A stretch of DNA of 64,000 nt from Derxia gummosa DSM 723. GTDB taxonomy: Bacteria > Pseudomonadota > Gammaproteobacteria > Burkholderiales > Burkholderiaceae_E. The stretch is taken from positions 496,001 through 560,000 of the forward strand of contig NZ_AXWS01000007.1 in assembly GCF_000482785.1 (NCBI RefSeq), in the 5' to 3' direction. The position numbers and the translations under genes were made by a program. Shown in pieces: positions 28,982-38,179 of this stretch. The stretch's first letter is position 1. Each line of letters opens with the position of its first letter. Below the pieces are notes generated by a model. That model did no database searches. It saw nothing but the letters and a program-made list of their open reading frames with translations, and was not told the origin of the DNA.

Positions 28982-29702
28982 CGTCGTCTCCGGGGCGGAT
29001 GAGCCAGTAGCGGTCGGGCGCGTCGAGGTCGGCCAGATCGGTGAGGGCGAGCGCGCCGATCTGGCTGCGGTAGGCCCGGGCGGCGACACGCTTGCGCGCA
29101 AGCGCGCCGGCCAGCGCCGAGGTGGCCAGCGGCCAGACGGGCAGCAGCGCGAGGCCGCGCGCGCCCAGTTCGGCCAGCGTGTCCTGCACCGCGCCGTCAA
29201 TGCGGCGGTAGAGCGCGTCTTCGTAGGCGAGCCAGTCGAGCCCGGGCCAGCCGTCGAGCAGGCCGAGGCAGGCCTCGCGCACGCGGCGATGATCGGCATG
29301 GAACAGCCCGAGCGGAAACGCGATCAGGCGGATCGCCGGATCGGCGTCGATCACGCGCGCGATCGCGGCGGCGATCGTGGCCTCGCGCGGCGGCGCGCCG
29401 TACTGCGCGTCGAGGAAGTCGAGCGGCCGGGGCTCGGCGCCGAGCAGCGCGGCGGCAGCACGGTCCTCGATCTGGCGCGCGGCCATCGCGTCGGCCGCGC
29501 CCGTGAAACCCGAATGCGCATCCCACTCGGTCAGCAGCGCGCCGTCGCCCGGCGTGCCGCCGAACACCGTGAGCAGACAGGCGCCCGGGCGCGCCGCCAT
29601 CAGCAGGCCCGCGCCGAACACGCCGTCATCGAAATGCGGCGACACGACCAGCAGCCTGCCGGGGCGGTCGAGGCGCGCATGCAGTTCGCTGGAATGGCTC
29701 AT
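28974..29702 (-). CDS. PIG-L family deacetylase
   Basis: 242-residue LmbE/PIG-L zinc-dependent N-deacetylase. The metal motif PHFDD is at residues 22-26 (family PHPDD), and the third ligand motif is HADH (His135, His138). Relatives deacetylate N-acetylglucosaminyl groups in GlcNAc-PI, bacillithiol/mycothiol precursors, or glycans. It heads the minus-strand unit PIG-L - GT2 - CinA - DUF421 and is divergent from the sigma-54 activator gene. Coupled to a glycosyltransferase, it probably trims an amino sugar during glycan assembly. Confidence 0.9.
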   Translation of the reverse strand: MSHSSELHARLDRPGRLLVVSPHFDDGVFGAGLLMAARPGACLLTVFGGTPGDGALLTEWDAHSGFTGAADAMAARQIEDRAAAALLGAEPRPLDFLDAQYGAPPREATIAAAIARVIDADPAIRLIAFPLGLFHADHRRVREACLGLLDGWPGLDWLAYEDALYRRIDGAVQDTLAELGARGLALLPVWPLATSALAGALARKRVAARAYRSQIGALALTDLADLDAPDRYWLIRPGDDDE

Positions 29703-29969
29703 CGGCGGCGGTCGGAAGTGGCGATGGATGAGGTGTTCGCAATAAACCCGCCCGCGCGTCCGCCGGCATGGCGCACCGACCAACGGTGCCGAGGCACGGC
29801 AATTCCTGCCTTGCACATGCAGCTTTTGCACGACGTGGGGCTGCGCGCCAAGCGTGCCGGAAGTTCCGCCCGCGGTGCGGCGCGAAGTAACGAGCCGTGT
29901 CCACCGACGGACAGCGAACGCCCGCGCGCAGAACCATGCGTTCAAGACGAACAAGCGAAGGAGAACACC

Positions 29970-30935
<966 letters not shown>

Positions 30936-30962
30936 AGCGCTTCGGGCAAGGAAGGCGAAGTT

Positions 30963-31033
30963 GGCCGGGCGGCGGATGACGCGCGCGACCCGCCCCGCCT
31001 CCCGCGCCCCGGTCCCGCCCACCTCGCCCGGCC
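30963..31033. repeat. 9-bp inverted repeat between convergent genes
   Basis: GGCCGGGCG (30963-30971) and CGCCCGGCC (31025-31033) flank 53 GC-rich bases in the 111-base space between the sigma-54 activator and the convergent glycosyltransferase operon. It may act as a two-way transcription stop; there is no T-run. Confidence 0.35.
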
Positions 31034-31046
31034 CGGTTCATCCCCT

Positions 31047-32000
31047 TCACTCGCAGACTTCGCGCAGCAGCTCGTCCCAGTCCGCCGCGAAGCGCCCGAT
31101 GCCAAAGCGCTCCAGCGCCAGTTCGCGCGCCGCCGCGCCCCAGCGCGCCGCAAGCGCCGGATCGTCGATGAGCGCGCGTCCGGCCGCCGCGAGCCGTGTC
31201 TCGTCACTGTCGATCCAGCCCTGCACGTCGCGGTCGATCACGCTTGCCAGTTCGGTCGTCGCCAGGCCGACGATGGGCATGCCGAGCGTCATCGCCTCCA
31301 CCACCGCGAGACCGAGGCTGGTCCAGCGGATCGGGTTGAGGAAGAAGCGGTAGCGCGCGATGAAGGCCGGCAGTTCGGGATTGGGAATCTCGCCCAGGCC
31401 GCCGGGCATCTCGGTCGCGGCCATGCCCACATGGTCGAGCGGGATGCGCCGGCGCAGGTTCAGGTAGATGTCGGCGCCGAGGCGGCGACCGCGTCGGCGC
31501 AGATGGTTGACGACGACGATGCCGCGCGGGTATTCGCCGCTCCAGCGCACGCCTTCCGGCAGGGCCACGCCGTGCTCGATCACGCGCACCGGCGCGGCGC
31601 CGTTGTCCCAGGCGAGCGCGTTGAAGTGGGTGACGTGGACGATGACCGTTGCCGCGTCGGCGGCGGGATGGACGCTGTCGGTCGGGTCGGCGGGCGGCGG
31701 GTCGTGTTCGAGCCGGATCTGCGGCAGGCGCAGCTGGGCCGGCGTGAGCACGCGGTGGCGCGCCTGCCAGTGCGCGTCGGACTGGTGGAGCACGGCGTCG
31801 AACCGCTGGTCGGCCAGTTCGTGTTCGGGCACGGCGCTCAGGTTGGACCGCCACGGCAGATGGCCGCCAAGGCCGGCATGGCCGGGCGGATCGCCGGGGC
31901 GGGTGGCGACCACGAAGTCGTGCGGCGCATGGCTCAGGTAGTGCAGATAGTTGCCGTGCACATGCCAGGTGAGGATGCGCAGGCGGCGACTCTGGGGCAT
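31047..32000 (-). CDS. Glycosyltransferase, GT4/GT1-like, last gene of the glycan operon
   Basis: 317-residue protein recognised mainly by its C-terminal half: FFLNPIRWTSLGLAVVEAMTLGMPIVGL matches the E-x-x-x-G-x-P-x-V nucleotide-sugar loop of GT-B enzymes. The N-terminus reads RLRILTWHVHGNYLHYLSHA, as in a group of GT-B proteins found beside NodU/GT9 genes. I chose the ATG at 32000, with GGAG eight bases upstream; the frame is open further into the preceding gene. It follows the GT9 gene by 25 bases. Donor unknown. Confidence 0.82.
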   Translation of the reverse strand: MPQSRRLRILTWHVHGNYLHYLSHAPHDFVVATRPGDPPGHAGLGGHLPWRSNLSAVPEHELADQRFDAVLHQSDAHWQARHRVLTPAQLRLPQIRLEHDPPPADPTDSVHPAADAATVIVHVTHFNALAWDNGAAPVRVIEHGVALPEGVRWSGEYPRGIVVVNHLRRRGRRLGADIYLNLRRRIPLDHVGMAATEMPGGLGEIPNPELPAFIARYRFFLNPIRWTSLGLAVVEAMTLGMPIVGLATTELASVIDRDVQGWIDSDETRLAAAGRALIDDPALAARWGAAARELALERFGIGRFAADWDELLREVCE

Positions 32001-32025
32001 GACGGTCTCCGGGATGAGGTGGGTA

Positions 32026-33297
32026 TCAGGGATGGCGCCAGACGCATGCCGCGCGCGCGGCATCGATCACCGCCTCGGCCGTGACCGCGAGCGCGCAGCC
32101 GTGGCCGACCGGGCAGATCTCGTGGGCGCAGGGCCGGCAGTCGGCATCGGCCCAGAGCACGCGATGCAGTCGCGCGTCGAGCGGCGCCCAGCGCGCCACC
32201 TCGCTGCCCGACGCGACGATCACGCTCGGCAGGCGCAGCGCGGCGGCGATGTGGGCGACGCCGGTGTCGTTCGACACCAGCAGCGTCGCGCGGTCGAGCA
32301 CGGCGCCGAGCGCGCCGAGCGAGGTACGGCCGACGAGGTCGATCAGGCGATGCCCGGCGCCCGGGCTGCAATCGCTTGCAGCGAGGCGTGCGCGCGCCTG
32401 CGCCAGCACCGCGCGCGCCACCTCGGCCTCGCCCGCCGAGCCGGTCACGGCCACGGTCCAGCCGTCGCGCGCGAGCGCCGCCGCCACCTGGGCGAAGCGC
32501 TCGGCCGGCCAGCGCCGCGACGGCAGGCGCGCGCCCGGATGCACGCAGACCAGGCCGCGCGGCGCGGCAACGGCGCGCCCGGCGCCCTCACCCGCCGGCG
32601 CGGCGCGGCCTTCGTCCGGCAGCCTCTCGGCCGCGAACCCCGGCAGCTCGAGCGCCGCCGCCTCGGCGCGATCGCGCGCGTCGAGCGGAAAGGCCAGTCC
32701 GCGCCCCGCGTCGGGCGCGCCGAGGAAGCGCGGCAGCGCGAGCAGCCGGTCGATCTCGTGGCCGGTGACGGGCCAGGGCCGGAAGCCCGGCCCGGGCGCC
32801 GGCGCTTCCGGCGGATGGAAGCCCGCCGTGTGCCGCGCGCCCCAGGCCGCGACGATGTCGTTGGCGACCTCGCCGCTGCCCTGCATCTGCACGGCAAGAT
32901 CGAAGCCGAGCGCCCGCATGCGCGCGTCGAAGCCGGCGCGGGCCGCCTCGTCCACCACGCGCTCCGGAAACGCCGGATGGCCCGGAAACTCGATGAACTC
33001 GTCGAGCACATCGCGCTGGCGCGCGACGAACTCGCGCGCCCACGGCAGACCGACCAGCGTGATCGTCGCGCGCGGCGCGGCCGCCCGCAGCGAGCGCAAA
33101 GCCGGCAACGCGCACAGCAGGTCGCCGAGCGCGAGCGCGCGCAGCACCGCGATGCGGCGCGGCGGCGGATCGAGCAGCTCGGCGGCGGCGCGCGGCATCA
33201 GTTCGACGGGCGGCGCACGCTCCGGTCCGGCCGTACCGGCGCGGCCGCGTGGCGCGTCATCGCGGGGCCGCGCCAGTCCGATCGCAGCCGCGCTCAT
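32026..33297 (-). CDS. Family 9 glycosyltransferase (heptosyltransferase-like), copy 1
   Basis: 423-residue GT-B protein of the ADP-heptose:LPS heptosyltransferase family. The N-terminal RALALGDLLCALPALRSL (53-70), the central VCVHPGARLPSRRWPAERFAQ and the C-terminal VSNDTGVAHIAAALRLPSV are GT9 blocks. A four-cysteine cluster CRPC-AHEI-C-PVGHG-C (Cys387, 390, 395, 401) lies near the C-terminus and is also present in the second GT9 here. The ATG overlaps the preceding GT2 stop as ATGA. The N-terminal 45 residues are low-complexity and may be non-essential. ADP-heptose use is likely by family but unproven. Confidence 0.9.
   Translation of the reverse strand: MSAAAIGLARPRDDAPRGRAGTAGPERAPPVELMPRAAAELLDPPPRRIAVLRALALGDLLCALPALRSLRAAAPRATITLVGLPWAREFVARQRDVLDEFIEFPGHPAFPERVVDEAARAGFDARMRALGFDLAVQMQGSGEVANDIVAAWGARHTAGFHPPEAPAPGPGFRPWPVTGHEIDRLLALPRFLGAPDAGRGLAFPLDARDRAEAAALELPGFAAERLPDEGRAAPAGEGAGRAVAAPRGLVCVHPGARLPSRRWPAERFAQVAAALARDGWTVAVTGSAGEAEVARAVLAQARARLAASDCSPGAGHRLIDLVGRTSLGALGAVLDRATLLVSNDTGVAHIAAALRLPSVIVASGSEVARWAPLDARLHRVLWADADCRPCAHEICPVGHGCALAVTAEAVIDAARAACVWRHP
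32367..32380. repeat. Dispersed palindrome TGCAATCGCTTGCA, copy in GT9 gene
   Basis: Exact TGCAA-N4-TTGCA. It is embedded in an 18-base stretch, GCTGCAATCGCTTGCAGC, that is identical to the copy at 38628-38645 although the two genes read it in different frames. Confidence 0.6.
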
Positions 33298-34433
33298 GCG
33301 AACAGCACCCGGAAGCGCAACGCCCCCACCAGCCGCCAGCCGACCGACAGCGGCGGGATGAGCGCGCTCGTCACCAGCATCTCCGCGACATGGGCCGGCG
33401 CGAGCGAATTGCCGCGCAGCCGCCGCAGCGCGAAGGCCAGCGTCCAGCCCAGCCAGGCCGCGAAGGCAAACAGCGCCGTCCCGCGCGCGCCGGCGAGCGC
33501 GGCACCGATCGCCAGCAGCAGCGCCGCCACCACCAGCCAGTAGTCGGCGCGCGGCACGGCGCCGATGCCGGCGCGATAGCGGCGCGGCCACTTGCGGTAC
33601 AGCAGCGCGTCGAACTGCGCCTTGCGCTGCTGCTTCAGGCTCACGCCCCAGCCCGCCGGCCGCACCGGATGCGCGACCCGCGCGTCGGGCGCCTGACCGA
33701 TGCGCCGGCCCGCCGCGTCGAGCGCGAACTCCAGATCGCTGTCCTCGCGCCACGCGGCGGTGAAGCGCTCGTCGAAGCCGCCCACCGCCACCAGGGCCGA
33801 GCGGCGCACGAAGCAGTTGGCCGTCACGAAGCGTGCGCCGGCAAGGCCGCTCTCGTTGCGCTCGTAGTCGGTCGGGCGCGGTGGCAGCGGCACGACGACG
33901 GCGCCGGCCACCGCATCCACGCCGGGGCGCAGCGCCATGAGACCGGCGCCGAGCCAGCCCGGCTCGGGAATCGTGTCGTCGTCGGTGAAGGCGATGACCG
34001 GCGCGTGCGAATCCTCCCAGCCCCGGTTGCGCGCGCCGGCCGGCCCCTGCGTGCCGGTGACGGCGAGGTAGCGCAGCAGCGGCCGCCCGCCGCTCTCGCG
34101 GCCGAGCCGGCGCACCACGTCGAGCGTGGCGTCGTCGGGGCCATCGTCGCAGACGATGATCTCGTAGCGGCGCGGGTCGATGTCCTGCGCCAGCAGCGCG
34201 CGCAGGCAGCGTTCGAGCAGCGCGGGCCGGCGGTAGCTGGGGACGACGACGCTGGCCAGCACGCCGGCGCGCGGGTCGGCGGCGGCGCCCGTCGCGTTGT
34301 CGGGCATCGCGGCGGCAGGTGTCGGGCCGGCGCCCGCCACGGCGCCTGCCGTCTCGTGGCCGGGCGTCAGCGAATGCGGCCGCGCCGGCACCTCGATGCG
34401 GCCGATCTTCACGTCGCGCGCGTCACCCGCCAT
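33294..34433 (-). CDS. Family 2 glycosyltransferase with membrane segment
   Basis: 379-residue GT2 enzyme. After a 58-residue low-complexity N-terminus, the catalytic domain begins SVVVPSYRRPALLERC. IIVCDDGPDD follows, then the DxD stretch FTDDDTIPEPGW (Asp151-Asp153) and the acceptor-side motif FDERFTAAWREDSDLEF (E/D-D-x-D-L). Two hydrophobic segments lie near the C-terminus (about 290-312 and 316-330), suggesting membrane association. It overlaps the carbamoyltransferase stop by 11 bases and the next GT9 start by 4, in a compact operon. Confidence 0.88.
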   Translation of the reverse strand: MAGDARDVKIGRIEVPARPHSLTPGHETAGAVAGAGPTPAAAMPDNATGAAADPRAGVLASVVVPSYRRPALLERCLRALLAQDIDPRRYEIIVCDDGPDDATLDVVRRLGRESGGRPLLRYLAVTGTQGPAGARNRGWEDSHAPVIAFTDDDTIPEPGWLGAGLMALRPGVDAVAGAVVVPLPPRPTDYERNESGLAGARFVTANCFVRRSALVAVGGFDERFTAAWREDSDLEFALDAAGRRIGQAPDARVAHPVRPAGWGVSLKQQRKAQFDALLYRKWPRRYRAGIGAVPRADYWLVVAALLLAIGAALAGARGTALFAFAAWLGWTLAFALRRLRGNSLAPAHVAEMLVTSALIPPLSVGWRLVGALRFRVLFA

Positions 34434-36186
34434 GGCGCTTCTCCACGATGAAGCTGCCGATCACGAGCGCGTCGAGCGGCGAGGTCCAGAACGATTCGAG
34501 CGCGTCGCGCGGGCTGCACACCACCGGCTCGCCGCGCGTGTTGAACGAGGTGTTGACCAGCACCGGCACGCCGGTGCGGCGTGCAAAGGCTTGCAGCAGC
34601 GCGTGGTAGCGCGGGTTCTGGTCGGCGCGCACGGTCTGCACGCGCGCCGTGCCGTCGGCATGCACGACGGCCGGGATGCGCGCCGCCATCCCGGGCTTCA
34701 CCTTGAAGATGAACAGCATGAAGGGCGCGGGATCATCGCCGCCCTTGACGGCCTCGAACCATTCGGCGCGGTGCTCCTCGGGCACGACGGGCGCGACGGG
34801 GCGGAAGTCCTCGCGGTCCTTGATCTCGTTGAGCCTTGCCTGCATGTCGGCCGGAATCGGCGAGGCGAGGATGGAGCGCGCGCCGAGCGCGCGCGGGCCG
34901 AACTCCATGCGGCCCTGGAACCAGCCGATGACGCGGCCGCGCGCGAGCAGATCGGCGGCCTCCTCCACCACGTCGGCGGCGCGGCGGAAGCTCACGCCGG
35001 TCCAGCGCAGGAAGGCTTCGATCTCGTCGTCACTCCATTCGGGGCCGAGCAGCGCGTGCTCCATGCGCCAGTGCGCGGCGGGCCGGCCGCGCGCGCAATG
35101 GTCGGTCCAGAGCGCGGCGCCGAGCGCGGTGCCGGCGTCGCCGGCGGCGGGCTGCACCCACACATGCTCGAAGGCGCTTTCGTCGCGCAGCCGGGCGTTC
35201 ATCACGCAGTTGAGCGCGACGCCGCCGGCGAGCGCCAGATTGCGCGCGCCGGTGCGGCGGTGCAGCCAGTCGGCCAGCCGCAGCACGGCGGATTCGAGCG
35301 TCTTCTGGAGCGAGGCGGCAATGTCGAAATGGCGCTGTTCCATCGGGCCACCGCGTTCACGCGCGGGGCCGAACAGGGCTTCGAGGCCGGCGTCGTCGGG
35401 CACGGCGGTGGTGTAGCCGCCCTCGTCGTCGAGCCTGACCATGCGCTCGAACTCGGCCCGGAAGCGCGGCTGGCCGAAGGAGGCGAGCGCCATCACCTTG
35501 TATTCGTCGGACGAATGCAGGAAGCCGAGAAAGCCGGTGATGCGCTCGTACAGCAGGCCAAGCGAATGCGGATGCTCGACCTGGGCGAGGCGGTGGTAGT
35601 GGCCGCCGCTGAAGTGACCGGCGCTGGTGGTGGCGCGCTCGCCCCGGCCGTCGAGCGTGAGCACGGCGCATTCGTCGAAGGGCGCGGCGAGGAAGGCGCT
35701 GGCCTCGTGCGCGAGGTGGTGCTCGACCCAGTGCCATTGCCAGCGTTGCTCGCCGCGCGGGATCTGCAAGCGCTTGCGCAGATGATGCGGCGCGCCGTCG
35801 CGCAGCTGGCCCGGCGCGTTGACGATGTAGGCGAGAAAGAGCGGATCCCAGGGCGAGCCGGTGACCGGCGGATGACCGGGTTCCAGCGGCAGCGCGATGC
35901 TGGCGGGCAGCCGGCCGGTCGAGCCGGTGAGCCGGTCAAGTCCGTCGAAGGCCCACGGATCGTAGGAATAGGCCACATGGTCCACCTCGGCCAGCGTGAC
36001 GCCGGCGCGCGCGAGGCAGAAGTCGATCGCGTGGAAGGGCAGCTGCCAGGTCGTGAAGGGCAGCGGCCGCTTGCCGTGCTTGACGTGGGTGAAGCGCTCC
36101 TCCTCGGCGGCGGCGAGCACTTCGCCGTCGCGCACGATGACCGCCGAGCAGTCGTGGAAGGCGGCGTTGATTCCGAGGGTCAGCAT
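34423..36186 (-). CDS. O-carbamoyltransferase, NodU/CmcH/TobZ family
   Basis: 587-residue enzyme predicted to transfer a carbamoyl group from carbamoyl phosphate to a sugar hydroxyl through a carbamoyl-adenylate. The N-terminal Kae1-like domain begins LTLGINAAFHDCSAVIV and has the metal-ligand block EHHLAHEASAF (His156, His157, His160) and LTLDGRGERATTS. The C-terminal domain has GRMEFGPRALGARSIL and VNTSFNTRGEPVVCSP, typical of the family. The length is normal. It lies between two GT genes with overlaps of 7 and 11 bases, so it is certainly part of the glycan operon. Substrate is unknown; heptose in LPS core (as with Pseudomonas WapO) or a nodulation-factor-like sugar are family precedents. 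Confidence 0.94.
   Translation of the reverse strand: MLTLGINAAFHDCSAVIVRDGEVLAAAEEERFTHVKHGKRPLPFTTWQLPFHAIDFCLARAGVTLAEVDHVAYSYDPWAFDGLDRLTGSTGRLPASIALPLEPGHPPVTGSPWDPLFLAYIVNAPGQLRDGAPHHLRKRLQIPRGEQRWQWHWVEHHLAHEASAFLAAPFDECAVLTLDGRGERATTSAGHFSGGHYHRLAQVEHPHSLGLLYERITGFLGFLHSSDEYKVMALASFGQPRFRAEFERMVRLDDEGGYTTAVPDDAGLEALFGPARERGGPMEQRHFDIAASLQKTLESAVLRLADWLHRRTGARNLALAGGVALNCVMNARLRDESAFEHVWVQPAAGDAGTALGAALWTDHCARGRPAAHWRMEHALLGPEWSDDEIEAFLRWTGVSFRRAADVVEEAADLLARGRVIGWFQGRMEFGPRALGARSILASPIPADMQARLNEIKDREDFRPVAPVVPEEHRAEWFEAVKGGDDPAPFMLFIFKVKPGMAARIPAVVHADGTARVQTVRADQNPRYHALLQAFARRTGVPVLVNTSFNTRGEPVVCSPRDALESFWTSPLDALVIGSFIVEKRHGG
34582..34595. repeat. Dispersed palindrome TGCAAAGGCTTGCA, copy in carbamoyltransferase gene
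   Basis: Exact TGCAA-N4-TTGCA inside coding sequence. A near copy (TGCAAGCGCTTGCG) lies in the same gene at 35765-35778. Confidence 0.55.
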
Positions 36187-37565
36187 GGCGGCGGGTCTCC
36201 TGGGGAGCCGGACCCGGGCTGCGCGAGCGCGCGGCGCGGGCCGGTGACAAGGGGAAGCGGATCGGGCCGGGCCGGCGGCGGCGCCGCTCGCGGCACCGCA
36301 GACGACGGGCCGGCAGCCTCGGCCAGCAGGTCGAGCGCGGCGGCGGTGATGTCGGCCGGCGTGATGTCGTCGAGGCAGGCGCGACGGCGCGCGGTGCACA
36401 CGCTGCGGTAGCAGTGGCGGCAAGGCTGGTCGCTGAACAGCAGCCGGTGCGGCACCTGCCAGGGCGTGTGCTGGGGATTGGTGAGCGCGTACAGGTCCAC
36501 GACCGGCACGCCGAGCGCGGCGGCCAGATGCACCGGCGCGCTGTTGTTCGACACCAGCAGCCGCGCGCGCGCCATGAGCGCCGCCGCGCCGCCGAGCGAG
36601 AGCCGGCCCGCGATGTTGCGGACGCGCGGCGACCGGCCCGGGCGCGCCGCGTCGGAGAGCACGACCGCGGCCGGAGTCGCGCTCGCACTCACGGGCACGA
36701 CCGCGCTCGCCCCGCCCGTGTCGGCGATGGCCAGCGCGCGACGCGCGGCCACTTCCACCTCGGCCGCGAGACCGCGTTCGCCCGCGCTGCCGCCGATGAG
36801 CACGCGCAGCCCGGTCGCGCGCGCGATGCCGGCGAGCGCGACACCGAGATCCGCCGGCGCATAACGGCGCGAGGCCGCCGTCGCGCCCGGATGCGCGAGC
36901 ACGAAGCGCGCGTCGGGCGGCAGGCCGAGCACCGCGAGCAGCGTGACCGCCTCGGCGCGATCGGTGTCGCGCAGCGCGAAGCGCAGGCGCTGGGCGCGGC
37001 CCTCGGGCAGTGGCGGCGCCACGTGCGCGACGAGGTCGAGCTGGCGGCGCGCCTCGTGGCGAAGCAGCATTTCCGGTTCGGGTTCGGGCAGCCAGTCGCT
37101 CAGCAGCGCGCCCGGGTTCTCGCGGCAATGCGCGAGCACGAGCGGGATGCCCGCGAGCCGGCACAGCAGCGCCGCCGGCAGCGGGCTCTGGCTGTACACG
37201 GTGAAGATCACCGCCGCGTCGAAGCGCCGCCCGGCCAGCCGCGCCAGCAGCGCGAGGTCGGCCGCCGCGTCGCCGGTGCCCGCGACCCAGGGCGCGTCAT
37301 GCGCGATCACCTCGACCACGTCGTCGAGATGCGGCGCCGCGAGCGCCGCCGCGCGCGAGGTGAGCAGCGTCAGCTCGCGGCCGGGCAGCGCATGGCGCAA
37401 CGCGTGCAGCGCCGGCGTGGTCATGAGCACATCGCCGAGGTTGTCGAGCCGCAGGCAGAGGATGCGGCGCGCCGCGGCCCAGCCTGCGCCTGGCGGGGCG
37501 GGCGGGCGCGGCAGCGCGTGGGCGCGAGCGGGCGGCGGCATGCGCGCGGGCAGGTCGGGCGTCAT
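36180..37565 (-). CDS. Family 9 glycosyltransferase (heptosyltransferase-like), copy 2
   Basis: 461-residue GT-B protein. The N-terminal block RILCLRLDNLGDVLMTTPAL (34-53) is a textbook GT9 start; VLAHPGATAASRRYAPADLG and VSNNSAPVHLAAALGVPVVDL follow. The C-terminal cysteine cluster is CRHC-YRSV-C-TARRRA-C (Cys382, 385, 390, 397). After it a Pro-rich tail of about 40 residues (PPPARPDPLPL...) is unusual. The stop overlaps the carbamoyltransferase start by seven bases, and the start overlaps the phosphatase stop as ATGA. Confidence 0.9.
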   Translation of the reverse strand: MTPDLPARMPPPARAHALPRPPAPPGAGWAAARRILCLRLDNLGDVLMTTPALHALRHALPGRELTLLTSRAAALAAPHLDDVVEVIAHDAPWVAGTGDAAADLALLARLAGRRFDAAVIFTVYSQSPLPAALLCRLAGIPLVLAHCRENPGALLSDWLPEPEPEMLLRHEARRQLDLVAHVAPPLPEGRAQRLRFALRDTDRAEAVTLLAVLGLPPDARFVLAHPGATAASRRYAPADLGVALAGIARATGLRVLIGGSAGERGLAAEVEVAARRALAIADTGGASAVVPVSASATPAAVVLSDAARPGRSPRVRNIAGRLSLGGAAALMARARLLVSNNSAPVHLAAALGVPVVDLYALTNPQHTPWQVPHRLLFSDQPCRHCYRSVCTARRRACLDDITPADITAAALDLLAEAAGPSSAVPRAAPPPARPDPLPLVTGPRRALAQPGSGSPGDPPPC

Positions 37566-38176
37566 CGCGGCCAGTCCCGGCGCGGGGCACGCACCGCGCG
37601 TGCGATGACCAGCGCGGCCTGGTGCAGATCGGTCACGCGGTGATGCGGGCGGCGCAGCGGTGCGTCGCGCCAGACCGTCTCGCCGCCGTTGTCCACGAGC
37701 ACGGTGCGCAGGCCGGCGCGGCGGCCGGCCTCGATGTCGTCGAGGATGTCGCCGACCATCCACGAGGCTGCGCGGTCGATGCCGTGGCGCGCGGCGGCGT
37801 CGAGCAGCAGGCCGGGTTCGGGCTTGCGGCAGGCGCAGGCGGGCGAGCCGTCGGCGGCCGGCGCATGCGGGCACCAGGCGAAGGCCGCGAGTCGCGCGCC
37901 CCGGGCCGCGCACATCGCGGCCAGGCGCCGGCCGAGTACCTCCAGCGCCACCGACTCGAAGCGGCCGAGCGCGACGCCGGGCTGGTTGCTCACGACCACG
38001 ACCGGCCAGCCGAGCTGGCCGAACAGGGTCAGCGCCTCGGCCGCGCCGGGCGCGAACCGCACCCGCGCCGGGTCCACGTTGAAGGGCAGGTTCTCGATCA
38101 GCGTGCCGTCCTTGTCGAGGAACACGGCCGGATGCGTGACGCCGCGTGCGGGCATGGCGGCGGTGGATGCGGTCAT
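37562..38176 (-). CDS. HAD-IIIA phosphatase, GmhB-like (heptose bisphosphate phosphatase)
   Basis: 204-residue HAD phosphatase. The nucleophile motif is FLDKDGTL (Asp21, Asp23), motif II VVSNQPGV, and motif III/IV GDILDDIEAG. The zinc-binding loop CPH...CAC (Cys102, His104, Cys114, Cys116) followed by RKPEPG is diagnostic of the GmhB/histidinol-phosphatase class. In ADP-heptose synthesis GmhB removes the C7 phosphate from heptose 1,7-bisphosphate. Its presence beside two GT9 genes supports a heptose-containing product, although GmhA and HldE are not in the window. It lies three bases after the GT4 gene. Confidence 0.88.
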   Translation of the reverse strand: MTASTAAMPARGVTHPAVFLDKDGTLIENLPFNVDPARVRFAPGAAEALTLFGQLGWPVVVVSNQPGVALGRFESVALEVLGRRLAAMCAARGARLAAFAWCPHAPAADGSPACACRKPEPGLLLDAAARHGIDRAASWMVGDILDDIEAGRRAGLRTVLVDNGGETVWRDAPLRRPHHRVTDLHQAALVIARAVRAPRRDWPR

Positions 38177-38179
38177 CGC

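Noticed and set aside
29089-29104. CGCTTGCGCGCAAGCG palindrome in the PIG-L gene as another member of the dispersed repeat
   Set aside because: Its half-sites face the other way and it lacks the TGCAA-N4-TTGCA spacing; it is explained by Arg/Ala codons in GC-rich DNA.
29790-29850. TTGCAC ... TTTTGCA as a sigma-54 promoter for the activator gene or the PIG-L unit
   Set aside because: The -24 GG is missing and the spacing is several bases too long on both strands.
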